Source of the DNA: Wenzhouxiangella sp.
Lineage (GTDB): Bacteria; Pseudomonadota; Gammaproteobacteria; Xanthomonadales; Wenzhouxiangellaceae
Reading direction: 5' to 3'
Assembly: GCA_007119095.1 (NCBI GenBank)
Contig: SKQI01000010.1
Coordinates: forward strand, 1-46,937
DNA: 46,937 nt
The notes below the pieces were generated by a model. The model was not told the origin of the DNA, searched no databases, and was given only the letters and a program-made list of their open reading frames with translations. Position numbers and translations under genes: made by a program. Below, piece by piece: positions 24,715-32,313 of the stretch (the first letter of the stretch is position 1; every line of letters begins with the position of its first letter).

Positions 24715-25275
24715 TTGTCGCTGACCATCCCTACGCTGTTGACCCTGCTGCGCATCGTGATGATTCCGGTGCTGGTGCTGGTCTTCTATCTGCCGGTGGC
24801 GTGGGCAAACCTGGCAGCGGTCATTATTTTTGCCCTGGCGGCCATCACGGACTGGCTGGATGGCTGGGTGGCGCGCCGATTCGGGATGACCAGCACGTTC
24901 GGCGCCTTCCTGGATCCTGTGGCCGACAAATTGATGGTTGGCGTGTCGCTGATGATCATTGTCCAGGCGCACCCTGAAATCATCATCGCACTATCGGCGG
25001 CCACCATCATCGGTCGGGAGATCACCATTTCGGCCTTGCGCGAGTGGATGGCAGCGTTGGGCGAGGGCGCTCGGGTCAGGGTCGCATGGACCGGCAAGCT
25101 CAAGACCATATTGCAAATGATTGCCATCGGTTTCCTGCTCTACGGTGAGCCGCTCGGGCCGCTGCCTGTTCTCGCCATTGGCCGCTGGTTGCTGGTTGCG
25201 GCTGCCGTGCTGACCATCATTTCCATGTTTACTTACCTGCGTTCGGCCTGGCCGGCCATCCGGCAGCGCGGCTGA
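24715..25275 (+). CDS. pgsA: CDP-diacylglycerol-glycerol-3-phosphate 3-phosphatidyltransferase
   Basis: Makes phosphatidylglycerol phosphate at the inner membrane, 186 residues. It starts at TTG 24715 (SLTIPTLLTLLRIVMIPVL), supported by GGAG nine bases upstream and by the family's usual N-terminus. The CDP-alcohol phosphatidyltransferase signature is seen in ITDWLDGWVARRFGMTSTFGAFLDPVADK (metal-binding Asp residues). Four to five TM helices. Follows uvrC as in many gammaproteobacteria (uvrC-pgsA). Confidence 0.94.
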   Translation: MSLTIPTLLTLLRIVMIPVLVLVFYLPVAWANLAAVIIFALAAITDWLDGWVARRFGMTSTFGAFLDPVADKLMVGVSLMIIVQAHPEIIIALSAATIIGREITISALREWMAALGEGARVRVAWTGKLKTILQMIAIGFLLYGEPLGPLPVLAIGRWLLVAAAVLTIISMFTYLRSAWPAIRQRG

Positions 25276-25299
25276 ATCAGTCAGTCCAGGAATCAAACC

Positions 25300-26115
25300 A
25301 TGTCGAAACACAAATCCCGGCCTCAAATGGCCGCTTTGGCGGACCGTCACGAGCTGTACGAGGCCAGCGTTCAAGATACGGAAACCGAACTCGAATTTGT
25401 TGCCGAAACGTTCGAAGACTTGACGGGTCGGCGCTTGAAGTTGATCCGCGAGGACTTCTGTGGCACCGCTAATACCGCTTGTGCCTGGGTGCGCAGTGGC
25501 TCTGATCATCAGGCGGTTGGTGTCGACCTCGATGGTGAGGTGCTGGCCTGGGGGCGGAACAAGCATCTGGCCCCGCTGTCACCGGACCAAAAGCGGCGCA
25601 TCAAGCTGATCCAGGATGACGTTTTAAGCGTCGACGCCGGTCAGTTCGATGCCGTATTGGCGATGAATTTCAGCTACTACTTGTTTGCAACACGGGCTAC
25701 CTTGCGTGGCTATTTTGAGCGTGTTCGCGAGGCCCTGGTCGATGGCGGCGTCCTGTTCCTTGATGCTTTCGGTGGTTACGATGCCCACCGTGAGCTGGAA
25801 GAGCGCACTGAATACGACGATTTCACCTACGTCTGGGATCAGGCCAGCTTTGACCCGATCAATCATTACATGACCTGCCAGATCCATTTCGAGTTTCCGG
25901 ACGGATCAAAGCTGGAGCGGGCTTTTGAGTACCACTGGCGGCTGTGGACGCTTCCGGAAATCAGGGAGTTGCTGCTGGAAGCTGGTTTTGGTTCTGCGAC
26001 GGTTTACTGGGAAGGCACCGACGAAGAGAACGGCGAGGGTGATGGGATTTACAGCCCCAGCGAGACGGGTGACGCGGACGCCGGCTGGATCTGCTACCTG
26101 GTCGCGCGCAGGTAG
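25300..26115 (+). CDS. Class I SAM-dependent methyltransferase, substrate unknown
   Basis: 271-residue protein. The SAM-binding fold is shown by motif I-like LIREDFCGTANTACAW (about 47-62), the acidic residue in AVGVDLDGEVLAWG, and later strands FDAVLAMNFSYYLF and LVDGGVLFLDAFGG. The REDFCGTA variant of motif I defines a conserved group of uncharacterised bacterial methyltransferases. The C-terminal half (YHWRLWTLPEIRELLLEAGF) resembles small-molecule methyltransferases. It ends in a hairpin shared with the convergent PhnD-like gene. I cannot name the substrate. Confidence 0.82.
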   Translation: MSKHKSRPQMAALADRHELYEASVQDTETELEFVAETFEDLTGRRLKLIREDFCGTANTACAWVRSGSDHQAVGVDLDGEVLAWGRNKHLAPLSPDQKRRIKLIQDDVLSVDAGQFDAVLAMNFSYYLFATRATLRGYFERVREALVDGGVLFLDAFGGYDAHRELEERTEYDDFTYVWDQASFDPINHYMTCQIHFEFPDGSKLERAFEYHWRLWTLPEIRELLLEAGFGSATVYWEGTDEENGEGDGIYSPSETGDADAGWICYLVARR

Positions 26116-26144
26116 CAGTCGCAAGGCGTCGAGTTGGGGGGTGT

Positions 26145-26165
26145 CAGCCTCTGATTCAGAGGCTG
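26145..26165. terminator. 9-bp hairpin between convergent genes
   Basis: CAGCCTCTG (26145-26153), ATT loop, CAGAGGCTG (26157-26165): a perfect stem in the short gap between the methyltransferase and PhnD-like stops. No T-run follows on either strand, but position and stem strength fit a bidirectional terminator. Confidence 0.55.
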
Positions 26166-26183
26166 TCCGGTTTGCAGTCAGGC

Positions 26184-27164
26184 TCAGAAGAAGGTGAATA
26201 CCTGGTCCAGCCAGCGATCCAAGCCTTCGAATTCTTCGACCGTGGCCGGTACAAACTGCTCGATATCCAGCTCGTGCAAAGCGCCGAAATGCTCACCATC
26301 CTCATGCAGAACGGTCAAGGCGGCTACGACGTCGCGCTGTACCGACACCGGAACCTCCGGGCTGGCGGCAATGCCGGAGTGGGGGAACGGATCTGATGTG
26401 CGAACAACCTCCATGTTGACGTAGCGTGCAACGAGGTTGTGCGGAACAATGGCAGCTTCGGCCTCCATTGAGAAAACGATCTCAACGGCATCCAGCCATG
26501 AACTGGCGTTGGATTGGATGATTGGTTGCTGCATCGGGTTGTCGTACCAGCTTGCCAGAATGAGGTAACCCAGGCTGGGTGCTGGCATGCTGGAAACCGG
26601 CCGGCCGATGAAGTCTGACAATTCGGCGTCGATATTCATGCCTGAAGTCAGCAGCGAAAACGTTCCCGGTTCGTCAGCTCGTACCAGCGGGTTATAGCCA
26701 TAGCGATTGATCCGCATCGAGATCAGGTGGGCGTCTTCCAGGACAAAATCAGGCTGTCCGCCGCGACGAATATCCAACCAGAAGCGATGAAAGTCTCGGG
26801 GAATCTGAAGTTCAAAGGAATGGGGTGTTGCTGCGTTCAGATAGTCGACCAGGGGACGGTAGACGCTTTCGGCCTGCTCGGGGATGAAGATGGGATGGGC
26901 CTGGATTCGATAAGTGCGCGGTTCTAGCGGCTCGTCGGCGGCGGGTTCAGGATCGACTGCGGGCTCGAGCTCGAGCAGTTCGGCCGGCGCTGGTTCCTCC
27001 TCTGTCTCTGGACTGACAGTCTCTATCTCTGGGCTGACAGTTGCCTCGATGACTTCGCTTTCATCGGATTCAATGGCAGTATCCGGGTCGATATCCTGAG
27101 CAAAAATCCAGGATGCGCAGAACAGGCCAATCAGACAAGTCAGCAGCTTCATCGAGAATTTCAT
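26184..27164 (-). CDS. PhnD-like periplasmic substrate-binding protein with acidic linker
   Basis: 326 residues. A signal peptide (MKFSMKLLTCLIGLFCASWIFAQ, cleavage near 23) precedes a Glu/Pro/Ala-rich linker (about 24-82, with two 7-residue units TVSPEIE and TVSPETE). The PhnD/phosphonate-binding-like domain begins RTYRIQAHPIFIPEQAESVYRPLVDYLN and has LEDAHLISMRINRYGYNPLVR. AAGGGG lies upstream of the ATG. There is no ATPase or permease nearby, so transport is unproven; orphan PhnD-like proteins can be sensors or bind other ligands. It lies downstream of ygfZ on the same strand. Confidence 0.75.
   Translation of the reverse strand: MKFSMKLLTCLIGLFCASWIFAQDIDPDTAIESDESEVIEATVSPEIETVSPETEEEPAPAELLELEPAVDPEPAADEPLEPRTYRIQAHPIFIPEQAESVYRPLVDYLNAATPHSFELQIPRDFHRFWLDIRRGGQPDFVLEDAHLISMRINRYGYNPLVRADEPGTFSLLTSGMNIDAELSDFIGRPVSSMPAPSLGYLILASWYDNPMQQPIIQSNASSWLDAVEIVFSMEAEAAIVPHNLVARYVNMEVVRTSDPFPHSGIAASPEVPVSVQRDVVAALTVLHEDGEHFGALHELDIEQFVPATVEEFEGLDRWLDQVFTFF
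27006..27041 (-). repeat. Short direct repeat in acidic linker of the PhnD-like gene
   Basis: Two 15-base copies with one mismatch, CTCTGGACTGACAGT (27006-27020) and CTCTGGGCTGACAGT (27027-27041), period 21 bases. They encode the heptads TVSPETE and TVSPEIE. Confidence 0.5.
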
Positions 27165-27230
27165 TCAACTTACCCCTTTAACTCAATGATTATGGGATGC
27201 TTTAGAGGATTGCATACCTTCTGGATAGTA

Positions 27231-28040
27231 TCACAGACTTTCTGGCGGCGCCATCTCGATGGGCTGGCTGAAATTGTCGGCCTGGGTCTGCAAGCTGGTG
27301 CCGGGTCCGATTTCCACGGGGCAGACGGCCAGACCTATCGTCTCTCCATCAATCACCAGGCTGTCAAGTACTGAACCCGCGTCCTTTTCGTTTCGATCGA
27401 GGAGTTTGGTGCCAGGGTCGGGCGGCGGGTTGTCTGTCGCTTCGGTTCGAAATCCCAGCAAGTGTCGTTTGACTTTACCCAGGTAATGCACGCGGGCAAC
27501 GATTTCCTGTCCTGGGTAGCAACCCTTTGTGTAACAAAGGCCCTGATTGTGCTCAAGGCCCAGGAATTGAGGGAGATGCTGCCCGGATGTGACTGGCTTA
27601 AGCCATGGCAGCGGGGTTTTGAAGTCAGCCTGTCGCCAGCGTTCGATGGCTGCCTGATCAATCGAAGCCCGGTCCGACACCAGTTGCAGACTGCGCGGGT
27701 ACGGGCCGGGTAGCGTAGCCGTTCCCGCAATGACCGATAGACTGCCTGAAACCGGACTCGGGGCTCCAAACTGCACTTCGTGACCGATGGCAAAGAGTTT
27801 TAGTCGATCGAGCTGATTTTTCTGGCTGTTTGGCAAGATCAGCTCGACTTCTCCTTCATTGAATCTTGCGAGAATAACAATGAGGCAACGGCCTTTGACA
27901 TCACACCACGCGCCTGGCTGCCAGGCGGCGGCCGTCAAAAGATTGGCATCGAACGTGAATTGAGCCTGGCAGAAACGCAGTGCATCCGGTCCACTGATCT
28001 TGATGCCGCATAGATGAGAAATATCGAAAATATTGATCAT
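27231..28040 (-). CDS. ygfZ: Folate-binding protein YgfZ (tRNA modification / Fe-S maintenance)
   Basis: Tetrahydrofolate-dependent protein of the GcvT-like family that supports Fe-S enzymes such as MiaB, 269 residues. The diagnostic motif is KGCYPGQEIVARVHYLGKVKR, with the conserved Cys in KGCYxGQE, at about residues 173-193. Start ATG 28040. It is divergent from the sdh operon with only 41 bases between starts. In E. coli ygfZ lies beside sdhE-ygfX, and here the same three families sit around the sdh genes. Confidence 0.92.
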   Translation of the reverse strand: MINIFDISHLCGIKISGPDALRFCQAQFTFDANLLTAAAWQPGAWCDVKGRCLIVILARFNEGEVELILPNSQKNQLDRLKLFAIGHEVQFGAPSPVSGSLSVIAGTATLPGPYPRSLQLVSDRASIDQAAIERWRQADFKTPLPWLKPVTSGQHLPQFLGLEHNQGLCYTKGCYPGQEIVARVHYLGKVKRHLLGFRTEATDNPPPDPGTKLLDRNEKDAGSVLDSLVIDGETIGLAVCPVEIGPGTSLQTQADNFSQPIEMAPPESL

Positions 28041-28047
28041 TCCAACT

Positions 28048-28075
28048 TTGATAGATGACAGTCAGCGGGTACAAT
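28048..28075 (+). promoter_or_regulatory. Sigma-70-like promoter of the sdh operon
   Basis: TTGATA (28048-28053), 16 bases, TACAAT (28070-28075): each hexamer matches the consensus at five of six positions. Transcription would begin near 28081-28083, which is at the ATG (28082) of the small SDHAF4-like gene, leaving no leader for it. Confidence 0.55.
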
Positions 28076-28081
28076 TAAGCA

Positions 28082-28249
28082 ATGTCGGATACAAAAACCA
28101 GCTCCGATTCCGGCTCGGCCGTTAAAACACAGAACCAGCCACCTCGGGAAAGTTCCAAGACGCCCAAAGAAATCGGCAGGCGCAAGGAAGCTCTGGAACC
28201 TACCCGCTATGGTGATTGGGAGAAAAACGGCCGCTGCATAGATTTTTGA
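28082..28249 (+). CDS. SDHAF4/DUF1674 family succinate dehydrogenase assembly factor
   Basis: A 55-residue gene. A polar N-terminus (MSDTKTSSDSGSAVKTQNQ) leads to the conserved C-terminal block EPTRYGDWEKNGRCIDF (residues 39-55), the hallmark of SDHAF4/Sdh8/DUF1674. In yeast and flies this factor binds flavinylated SdhA and promotes its assembly with SdhB. Position just before sdhC agrees with that role. No clear ribosome binding site precedes the ATG, and the likely promoter -10 ends six bases before it. Family assignment rests on the terminal motif and the context. Confidence 0.85.
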   Translation: MSDTKTSSDSGSAVKTQNQPPRESSKTPKEIGRRKEALEPTRYGDWEKNGRCIDF

Positions 28250-28278
28250 TTTCCTTCCAGTCTCAAGCGAGAAAAGCC

Positions 28279-28656
28279 ATGGCGACGGACAACCGACCGC
28301 TCTCACCGCATCTGCAGGTCTACCGGCCTCAGCTGACATCGGTGCTTTCGATTTCCCACAGAATAACCGGCATTGTGTTGAGCGCTGGATCACTGGTCGT
28401 GGTGATGTGGCTGCTGGCGCTGGCCAGCGGGCCGGAGCGCTTTGAGCAGCTGACAGCCTTTCTCTCTCACCCCATTTCCCTGGTCGGGCTGGCGGTCTGG
28501 AGTTTTTGCCTGTTCTATCATCTGCTAAATGGTATCCGACATTTGTTTTGGGATGCCGGCTGGCTGCTGGATCTGCGTGGCGCCTACGCCTCGGGGTGGA
28601 CGGTCGTCGTATTGTCCGTAATTCTGACCGTGGCGATTTGGGGAGGGCTGCTATGA
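28279..28656 (+). CDS. sdhC: Succinate dehydrogenase cytochrome b556 subunit
   Basis: Membrane anchor of complex II that helps bind haem b and ubiquinone, 125 residues from ATG 28279 (MATDNRPLSPHLQVYRPQLTSVLSISHRITG). The SPHLxxYRPQ opening and SxSHRITG motif are signatures. Three TM helices; the haem-ligand His is expected in FYHLLNGIRHLFWD. A start at 28216 lies within the preceding small gene and is rejected. Its stop overlaps the sdhD start (ATGA). Confidence 0.95.
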   Translation: MATDNRPLSPHLQVYRPQLTSVLSISHRITGIVLSAGSLVVVMWLLALASGPERFEQLTAFLSHPISLVGLAVWSFCLFYHLLNGIRHLFWDAGWLLDLRGAYASGWTVVVLSVILTVAIWGGLL

Positions 28657-29033
28657 ACCTTCGTAACCCGTTAGCCAACGCGCACAACCATGGTTCTGCC
28701 GGCGATGGCGTCAGTCATTGGTGGGCGCAGCGCTTCAGTGCCATCCTGCTGGCCTTGCTCACTGTATGGCTGGTGTACGCCCTCGCTTCCCTGGTCGGCG
28801 CTGACCACGCGACGGCTTCGGCCTGGCTTTCTTCGCCGTTCAATTCAGCGATGGCGATTCTTTTCGTGGTGACTTCGCTTTACCACGGCAAACTCGGACT
28901 CCAGACCATCATCGAAGATTACGTGCACCATCGATCCGCGGAGGTTGCGCTGCAGATCCTGGTCAAACTGGCTGCCATCGTTGGGGGTTTGCTCGCCGTT
29001 GTCGCCATTCTGAAAGTTGCTTTTGGAGTCTGA
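28653..29033 (+). CDS. sdhD: Succinate dehydrogenase hydrophobic membrane anchor subunit
   Basis: Second membrane anchor, 126 residues from ATG 28653, overlapping sdhC by four bases. Features: HWWAQRFSAILLALLTVWLVYAL (TM1), FNSAMAILFVVTSLYHGKLGLQTIIEDYVHH (TM2 with a conserved His and a quinone-side region) and a C-terminal TM helix. The longer frame from 28506 is within sdhC. Confidence 0.93.
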   Translation: MNLRNPLANAHNHGSAGDGVSHWWAQRFSAILLALLTVWLVYALASLVGADHATASAWLSSPFNSAMAILFVVTSLYHGKLGLQTIIEDYVHHRSAEVALQILVKLAAIVGGLLAVVAILKVAFGV

Positions 29034-29035
29034 TC

Positions 29036-30823
29036 TTGAGTAAGTCCTACGAAGTTACCAAGCACGAATACGACGTTCTGGTCATTGGTGCCGGTGGTGC
29101 CGGATTACGGGCCACCATGGGCCTGGCAGCTACCGGGCTTACGACCGCGTGCATCACGAAGGTATTCCCGACCCGTTCTCACACGGTAGCAGCGCAGGGC
29201 GGCATGAGCGCGGCCCTGGGCAACATGGGCGAAGACGACTGGCGCTGGCACATGTATGACACCATCAAGGGGTCGGACTGGCTGGGTGATCAGGATGCCA
29301 TTGAATACATGTGTCGTGAGGCTATCCCGTCGGTCATTGAGCTTGAGCATTTCGGGGTTCCGTTTTCGCGTACCGAAGACGGCAAGATTTATCAGCGGCC
29401 CTTCGGCGGGATGACGACGCGATTCGGCGAGGGCACGGCTCAGCGAACCTGTGCGGCTGCTGATCGCACGGGTCACGCCATTCTCCACACGCTCTACCAG
29501 CAATCGCTGAAACACGACGCGCAGTTCTTTATTGAGTATTTCGCGCTTGACCTGTTGATGGATGATGGCGTCTGTCGTGGCGTGCTGGCCTGGGATCTGG
29601 CCAGCGGTACCCTGCACGAGTTCCGCGCCCACGCGGTCATTCTCGCGACCGGCGGCTACGGGCGTGCTTATTTCTCCTGCACATCTGCCCACACCTGCAC
29701 AGGTGACGGCAACGGCATGGTGCTTCGGGCAGGTCTGCCGCTGCAGGATATGGAGTTCGTTCAGTTCCACCCCACCGGTGTCTACGGCGCCGGCTGCCTG
29801 ATTACCGAGGGTGTCCGCGGTGAGGGTGGTTACCTGACCAACTCCGAGGGCGAGCGCTTCATGGAGCGCTATGCACCCAACGCGAAAGATCTGGCCTCGC
29901 GTGATGTCGTGTCTCGCTCGATGACCATTGAAATTCGCGAGGGTCGTGGCGTCGGTTCCAAGAATGATCACATCCATCTCAACCTGCAGCACCTAGGTGG
30001 CGATGTCATTCATGAGCGGCTGCCAGGCATTGCCGAAACGGCGAAGATTTTTGCCGGCGTCGACGTGACCAAGGAGCCGATTCCGGTGCTGCCGACCGTG
30101 CACTACAACATGGGCGGTATCCCAACCAACTATCACGGCGAAGTGGTGACCCTGAAAGATGGTGATCCCGACTCGGTCGTGCCCGGGCTCTATGCCATTG
30201 GCGAGGCTGCTTGCGTATCAGTACATGGGGCCAATCGTCTGGGGTCGAACTCTCTGCTCGATCTGATCGTCTTTGGGCGCGCGGTTGCCAAGCGATGCGG
30301 AGAGACGATCAAACCCGGGCAATCGCACAAGACACTGGGTAAAGAGGTTGTCGACAATCTGGTCGGCGAATTCGACCGCATTCGTCATGCATCCGGAGAT
30401 ACGCCGACATCGACGATTCGCGATCGCATGCAGCAGGTAATGCAGGAGGATGCGGCGGTTTTCCGTACCTCCGATTCCCTGAAGAAAGGCTGCGAGAGAA
30501 TCACCGAAGTCAATGCAGGTTTCGACAGTGTTTCGGTCAGCGATCGATCCATGGTCTGGAATTCGGATCTGGTCGAAACGCTGGAACTGCGCAACCTGCT
30601 CGGCAATGCCGTGACCACCATGATTTCAGCCGAAAACCGCAAGGAAAGCCGTGGCGCCCACGCCCATGAAGACTTTCCCGACCGCGACGACGACAACTGG
30701 CACAAGCACACCTTGATCTGGGTGGACGAAAGCGGCAAGACCCGAATTGACTATCGACCGGTTCACATGTACACCTTGAGCGACGATGTCGACGTTGTCC
30801 CCCTCAAGGCCAGAACCTACTGA
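29036..30823 (+). CDS. sdhA: Succinate dehydrogenase flavoprotein subunit
   Basis: Catalytic subunit oxidising succinate to fumarate, 595 residues. It starts at TTG 29036 two bases after sdhD, with GGAG about seven bases upstream. The FAD fold is VLVIGAGGAGLRATMG. The covalent flavin His is His49 in RSHTVAAQGG. Active-site segments are HPTGVYGAGCLITEGVRGEGGYL and VHGANRLGSNSLLDLIVFGR. The C-terminus DVDVVPLKARTY is family-typical. Flavinylation would be assisted by SdhE, encoded downstream. Confidence 0.98.
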   Translation: MSKSYEVTKHEYDVLVIGAGGAGLRATMGLAATGLTTACITKVFPTRSHTVAAQGGMSAALGNMGEDDWRWHMYDTIKGSDWLGDQDAIEYMCREAIPSVIELEHFGVPFSRTEDGKIYQRPFGGMTTRFGEGTAQRTCAAADRTGHAILHTLYQQSLKHDAQFFIEYFALDLLMDDGVCRGVLAWDLASGTLHEFRAHAVILATGGYGRAYFSCTSAHTCTGDGNGMVLRAGLPLQDMEFVQFHPTGVYGAGCLITEGVRGEGGYLTNSEGERFMERYAPNAKDLASRDVVSRSMTIEIREGRGVGSKNDHIHLNLQHLGGDVIHERLPGIAETAKIFAGVDVTKEPIPVLPTVHYNMGGIPTNYHGEVVTLKDGDPDSVVPGLYAIGEAACVSVHGANRLGSNSLLDLIVFGRAVAKRCGETIKPGQSHKTLGKEVVDNLVGEFDRIRHASGDTPTSTIRDRMQQVMQEDAAVFRTSDSLKKGCERITEVNAGFDSVSVSDRSMVWNSDLVETLELRNLLGNAVTTMISAENRKESRGAHAHEDFPDRDDDNWHKHTLIWVDESGKTRIDYRPVHMYTLSDDVDVVPLKARTY

Positions 30824-30876
30824 AGCCCGTATTTCGCCCTACAGATCAAGCAGTACAGGACAGCATCAGGCAGACC

Positions 30877-31662
30877 ATGGCACAGTTCAGACTTCCGAAA
30901 AATTCCAGAATTGGCAAGGGCAAGCACTTCCCGGCGCCACAAGACGCCAAACGCGTCAAGACATTCAGGGTCTATCGCTATGATCCCGATAGCGGCGAGA
31001 ATCCAAGAGTGGACTCCTACGACATCGATCTTGATGATTGTGGCCCCATGGTTCTGGATGCCGTGGTCAAGATCAAGAATGAACTTGATCCAACCCTGAC
31101 GTTCCGCCGCTCCTGCCGTGAAGGCATTTGCGGTTCCTGTGCGTTCAATATTGATGGCACCAATACCCTGGCCTGCACCAAGGCCATCGACGACATCAAG
31201 GGCGACGTCAAGATCTACCCCTTGCCGCATATGCCGGTGATCAAGGACCTGGTGCCGGACCTCACCCATTTCTACGCGCAATATGCGTCGATCAAGCCCT
31301 GGATTCAGACCCAGAGCCCGGCACCGCCGGACAAGGAACGCTTGCAGTCGCCAGCAGATCGCAAGCAGATGGACGGACTGTATGAGTGCATCCTCTGCGC
31401 CTGCTGCTCAACATCGTGCCCGAGTTACTGGTGGAACGGCGATCGTTACCTGGGGCCGGCCATTTTGCTGCAGGCTTATCGCTGGCTGGTTGACTCGCGC
31501 GATGAAGCGACCGGGGACCGGCTTGATGATCTGGAAGACCCATTCCGCTTGTATCGTTGCCATACCATCATGAACTGTGCGCGAACCTGTCCGAAGGGGC
31601 TCAACCCGGCCAAGGCAATTGCCGAAATCAAGAAAATGATGCTGGCACGGCGCAGCTTGTAG
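30877..31662 (+). CDS. sdhB: Succinate dehydrogenase iron-sulfur subunit
   Basis: Electron-transfer subunit, 261 residues. The plant-type 2Fe-2S cluster is in CREGICGSCAFNIDGTNTLAC, the 4Fe-4S cluster in CILCACCSTSCPS, and the 3Fe-4S ligands in CHTIMNCARTCPKGLNP. An N-terminal extension of about 27 residues precedes the first strand. ATG 30877; the stop TAG shares a base with the GTG start of sdhE. Confidence 0.97.
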   Translation: MAQFRLPKNSRIGKGKHFPAPQDAKRVKTFRVYRYDPDSGENPRVDSYDIDLDDCGPMVLDAVVKIKNELDPTLTFRRSCREGICGSCAFNIDGTNTLACTKAIDDIKGDVKIYPLPHMPVIKDLVPDLTHFYAQYASIKPWIQTQSPAPPDKERLQSPADRKQMDGLYECILCACCSTSCPSYWWNGDRYLGPAILLQAYRWLVDSRDEATGDRLDDLEDPFRLYRCHTIMNCARTCPKGLNPAKAIAEIKKMMLARRSL

Positions 31663-31928
31663 TGACCGGCGGCGAGGATCGTTCTGTTTCGGCCTTGCGC
31701 TGGCGCTGCCGACGGGGCATGCGCGAACTCGACGTTCTCCTGGGGCATTGGCTTAATGATTGCTACCCGGATGCAGAGCAAGCACTTCAACAGGCATTCA
31801 GCGATTTGCTCGAGTGCGAAGATGACATGATTTGGGATTGGCTGATGGGGAGGTCAGCGCCGCCTGACCACTTGCAGGCATTGGTGGCAAAAATACAGGG
31901 TCTCAGTGAAACCCGCAGCCTCGGCTAG
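31662..31928 (+). CDS. sdhE: FAD assembly factor SdhE (SDHAF2 homologue)
   Basis: Small helical protein that promotes covalent FAD attachment to SdhA, 88 residues from GTG 31662 (TGGEDRSVSALRWRCRRGMRELDVLL). The RGMRELD motif contains the conserved RGxxE, and the ending ECEDDMIWDWLMGRSAPPD is typical. The GTG start overlaps the sdhB stop by one base; longer frames start inside sdhB. The YgfX-like gene overlaps its end by 23 bases. Confidence 0.92.
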   Translation: MTGGEDRSVSALRWRCRRGMRELDVLLGHWLNDCYPDAEQALQQAFSDLLECEDDMIWDWLMGRSAPPDHLQALVAKIQGLSETRSLG

Positions 31929-32313
31929 GATTCTGCCTGTCGGACCGGCCCGCAAAGTGGCATGCCTGGTTGTTGTGCTGACTTTGCTTGCAATTGCAGC
32001 CGTGACCGTCAGCGGCTTGACTTTACTGATTCGTATTCTTCTTGTTGCCGTCGCGCTTGCTTACGGCTGGCGGGTTGCCCATTGTCTGTTGTGGCCAACC
32101 CTGAGGGGCATTTCTCTCACGGCCGAAGGCGTTCGCATCATCCAGCACAGTGGTGGTGATCAGCCAACCGTGCGGGTCGCAGCTTGCTTTGTCTGCCCCT
32201 GGTTTGTCAGCTTTGGCAGTGGACTGTCTGGCTTTGGTCTGTTCCGTGAACAATTGGCAGATGATGACTTTCGCCGTCTGAGCGTCTTTCTCCGGCACGG
32301 TGGGTGGCATTGA
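31906..32313 (+). CDS. YgfX-like inner-membrane protein
   Basis: 135 residues from GTG 31906. Two close TM helices (about 18-60, KVACLVVVLTLLAIAAVTVSGLTLLIRILLVAVALAYGWRVAH) are followed by a cytoplasmic beta-rich part with WPTLRGISLTAEGVRI and FREQLADDDFRRLSVFLRHG. The topology and the location directly after sdhE match YgfX (CptA), proposed in E. coli to be a toxin acting on MreB/FtsZ with SdhE as partner, a role that is disputed. Sequence similarity is modest, so context carries much of the call. Confidence 0.72.
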   Translation: MKPAASARILPVGPARKVACLVVVLTLLAIAAVTVSGLTLLIRILLVAVALAYGWRVAHCLLWPTLRGISLTAEGVRIIQHSGGDQPTVRVAACFVCPWFVSFGSGLSGFGLFREQLADDDFRRLSVFLRHGGWH

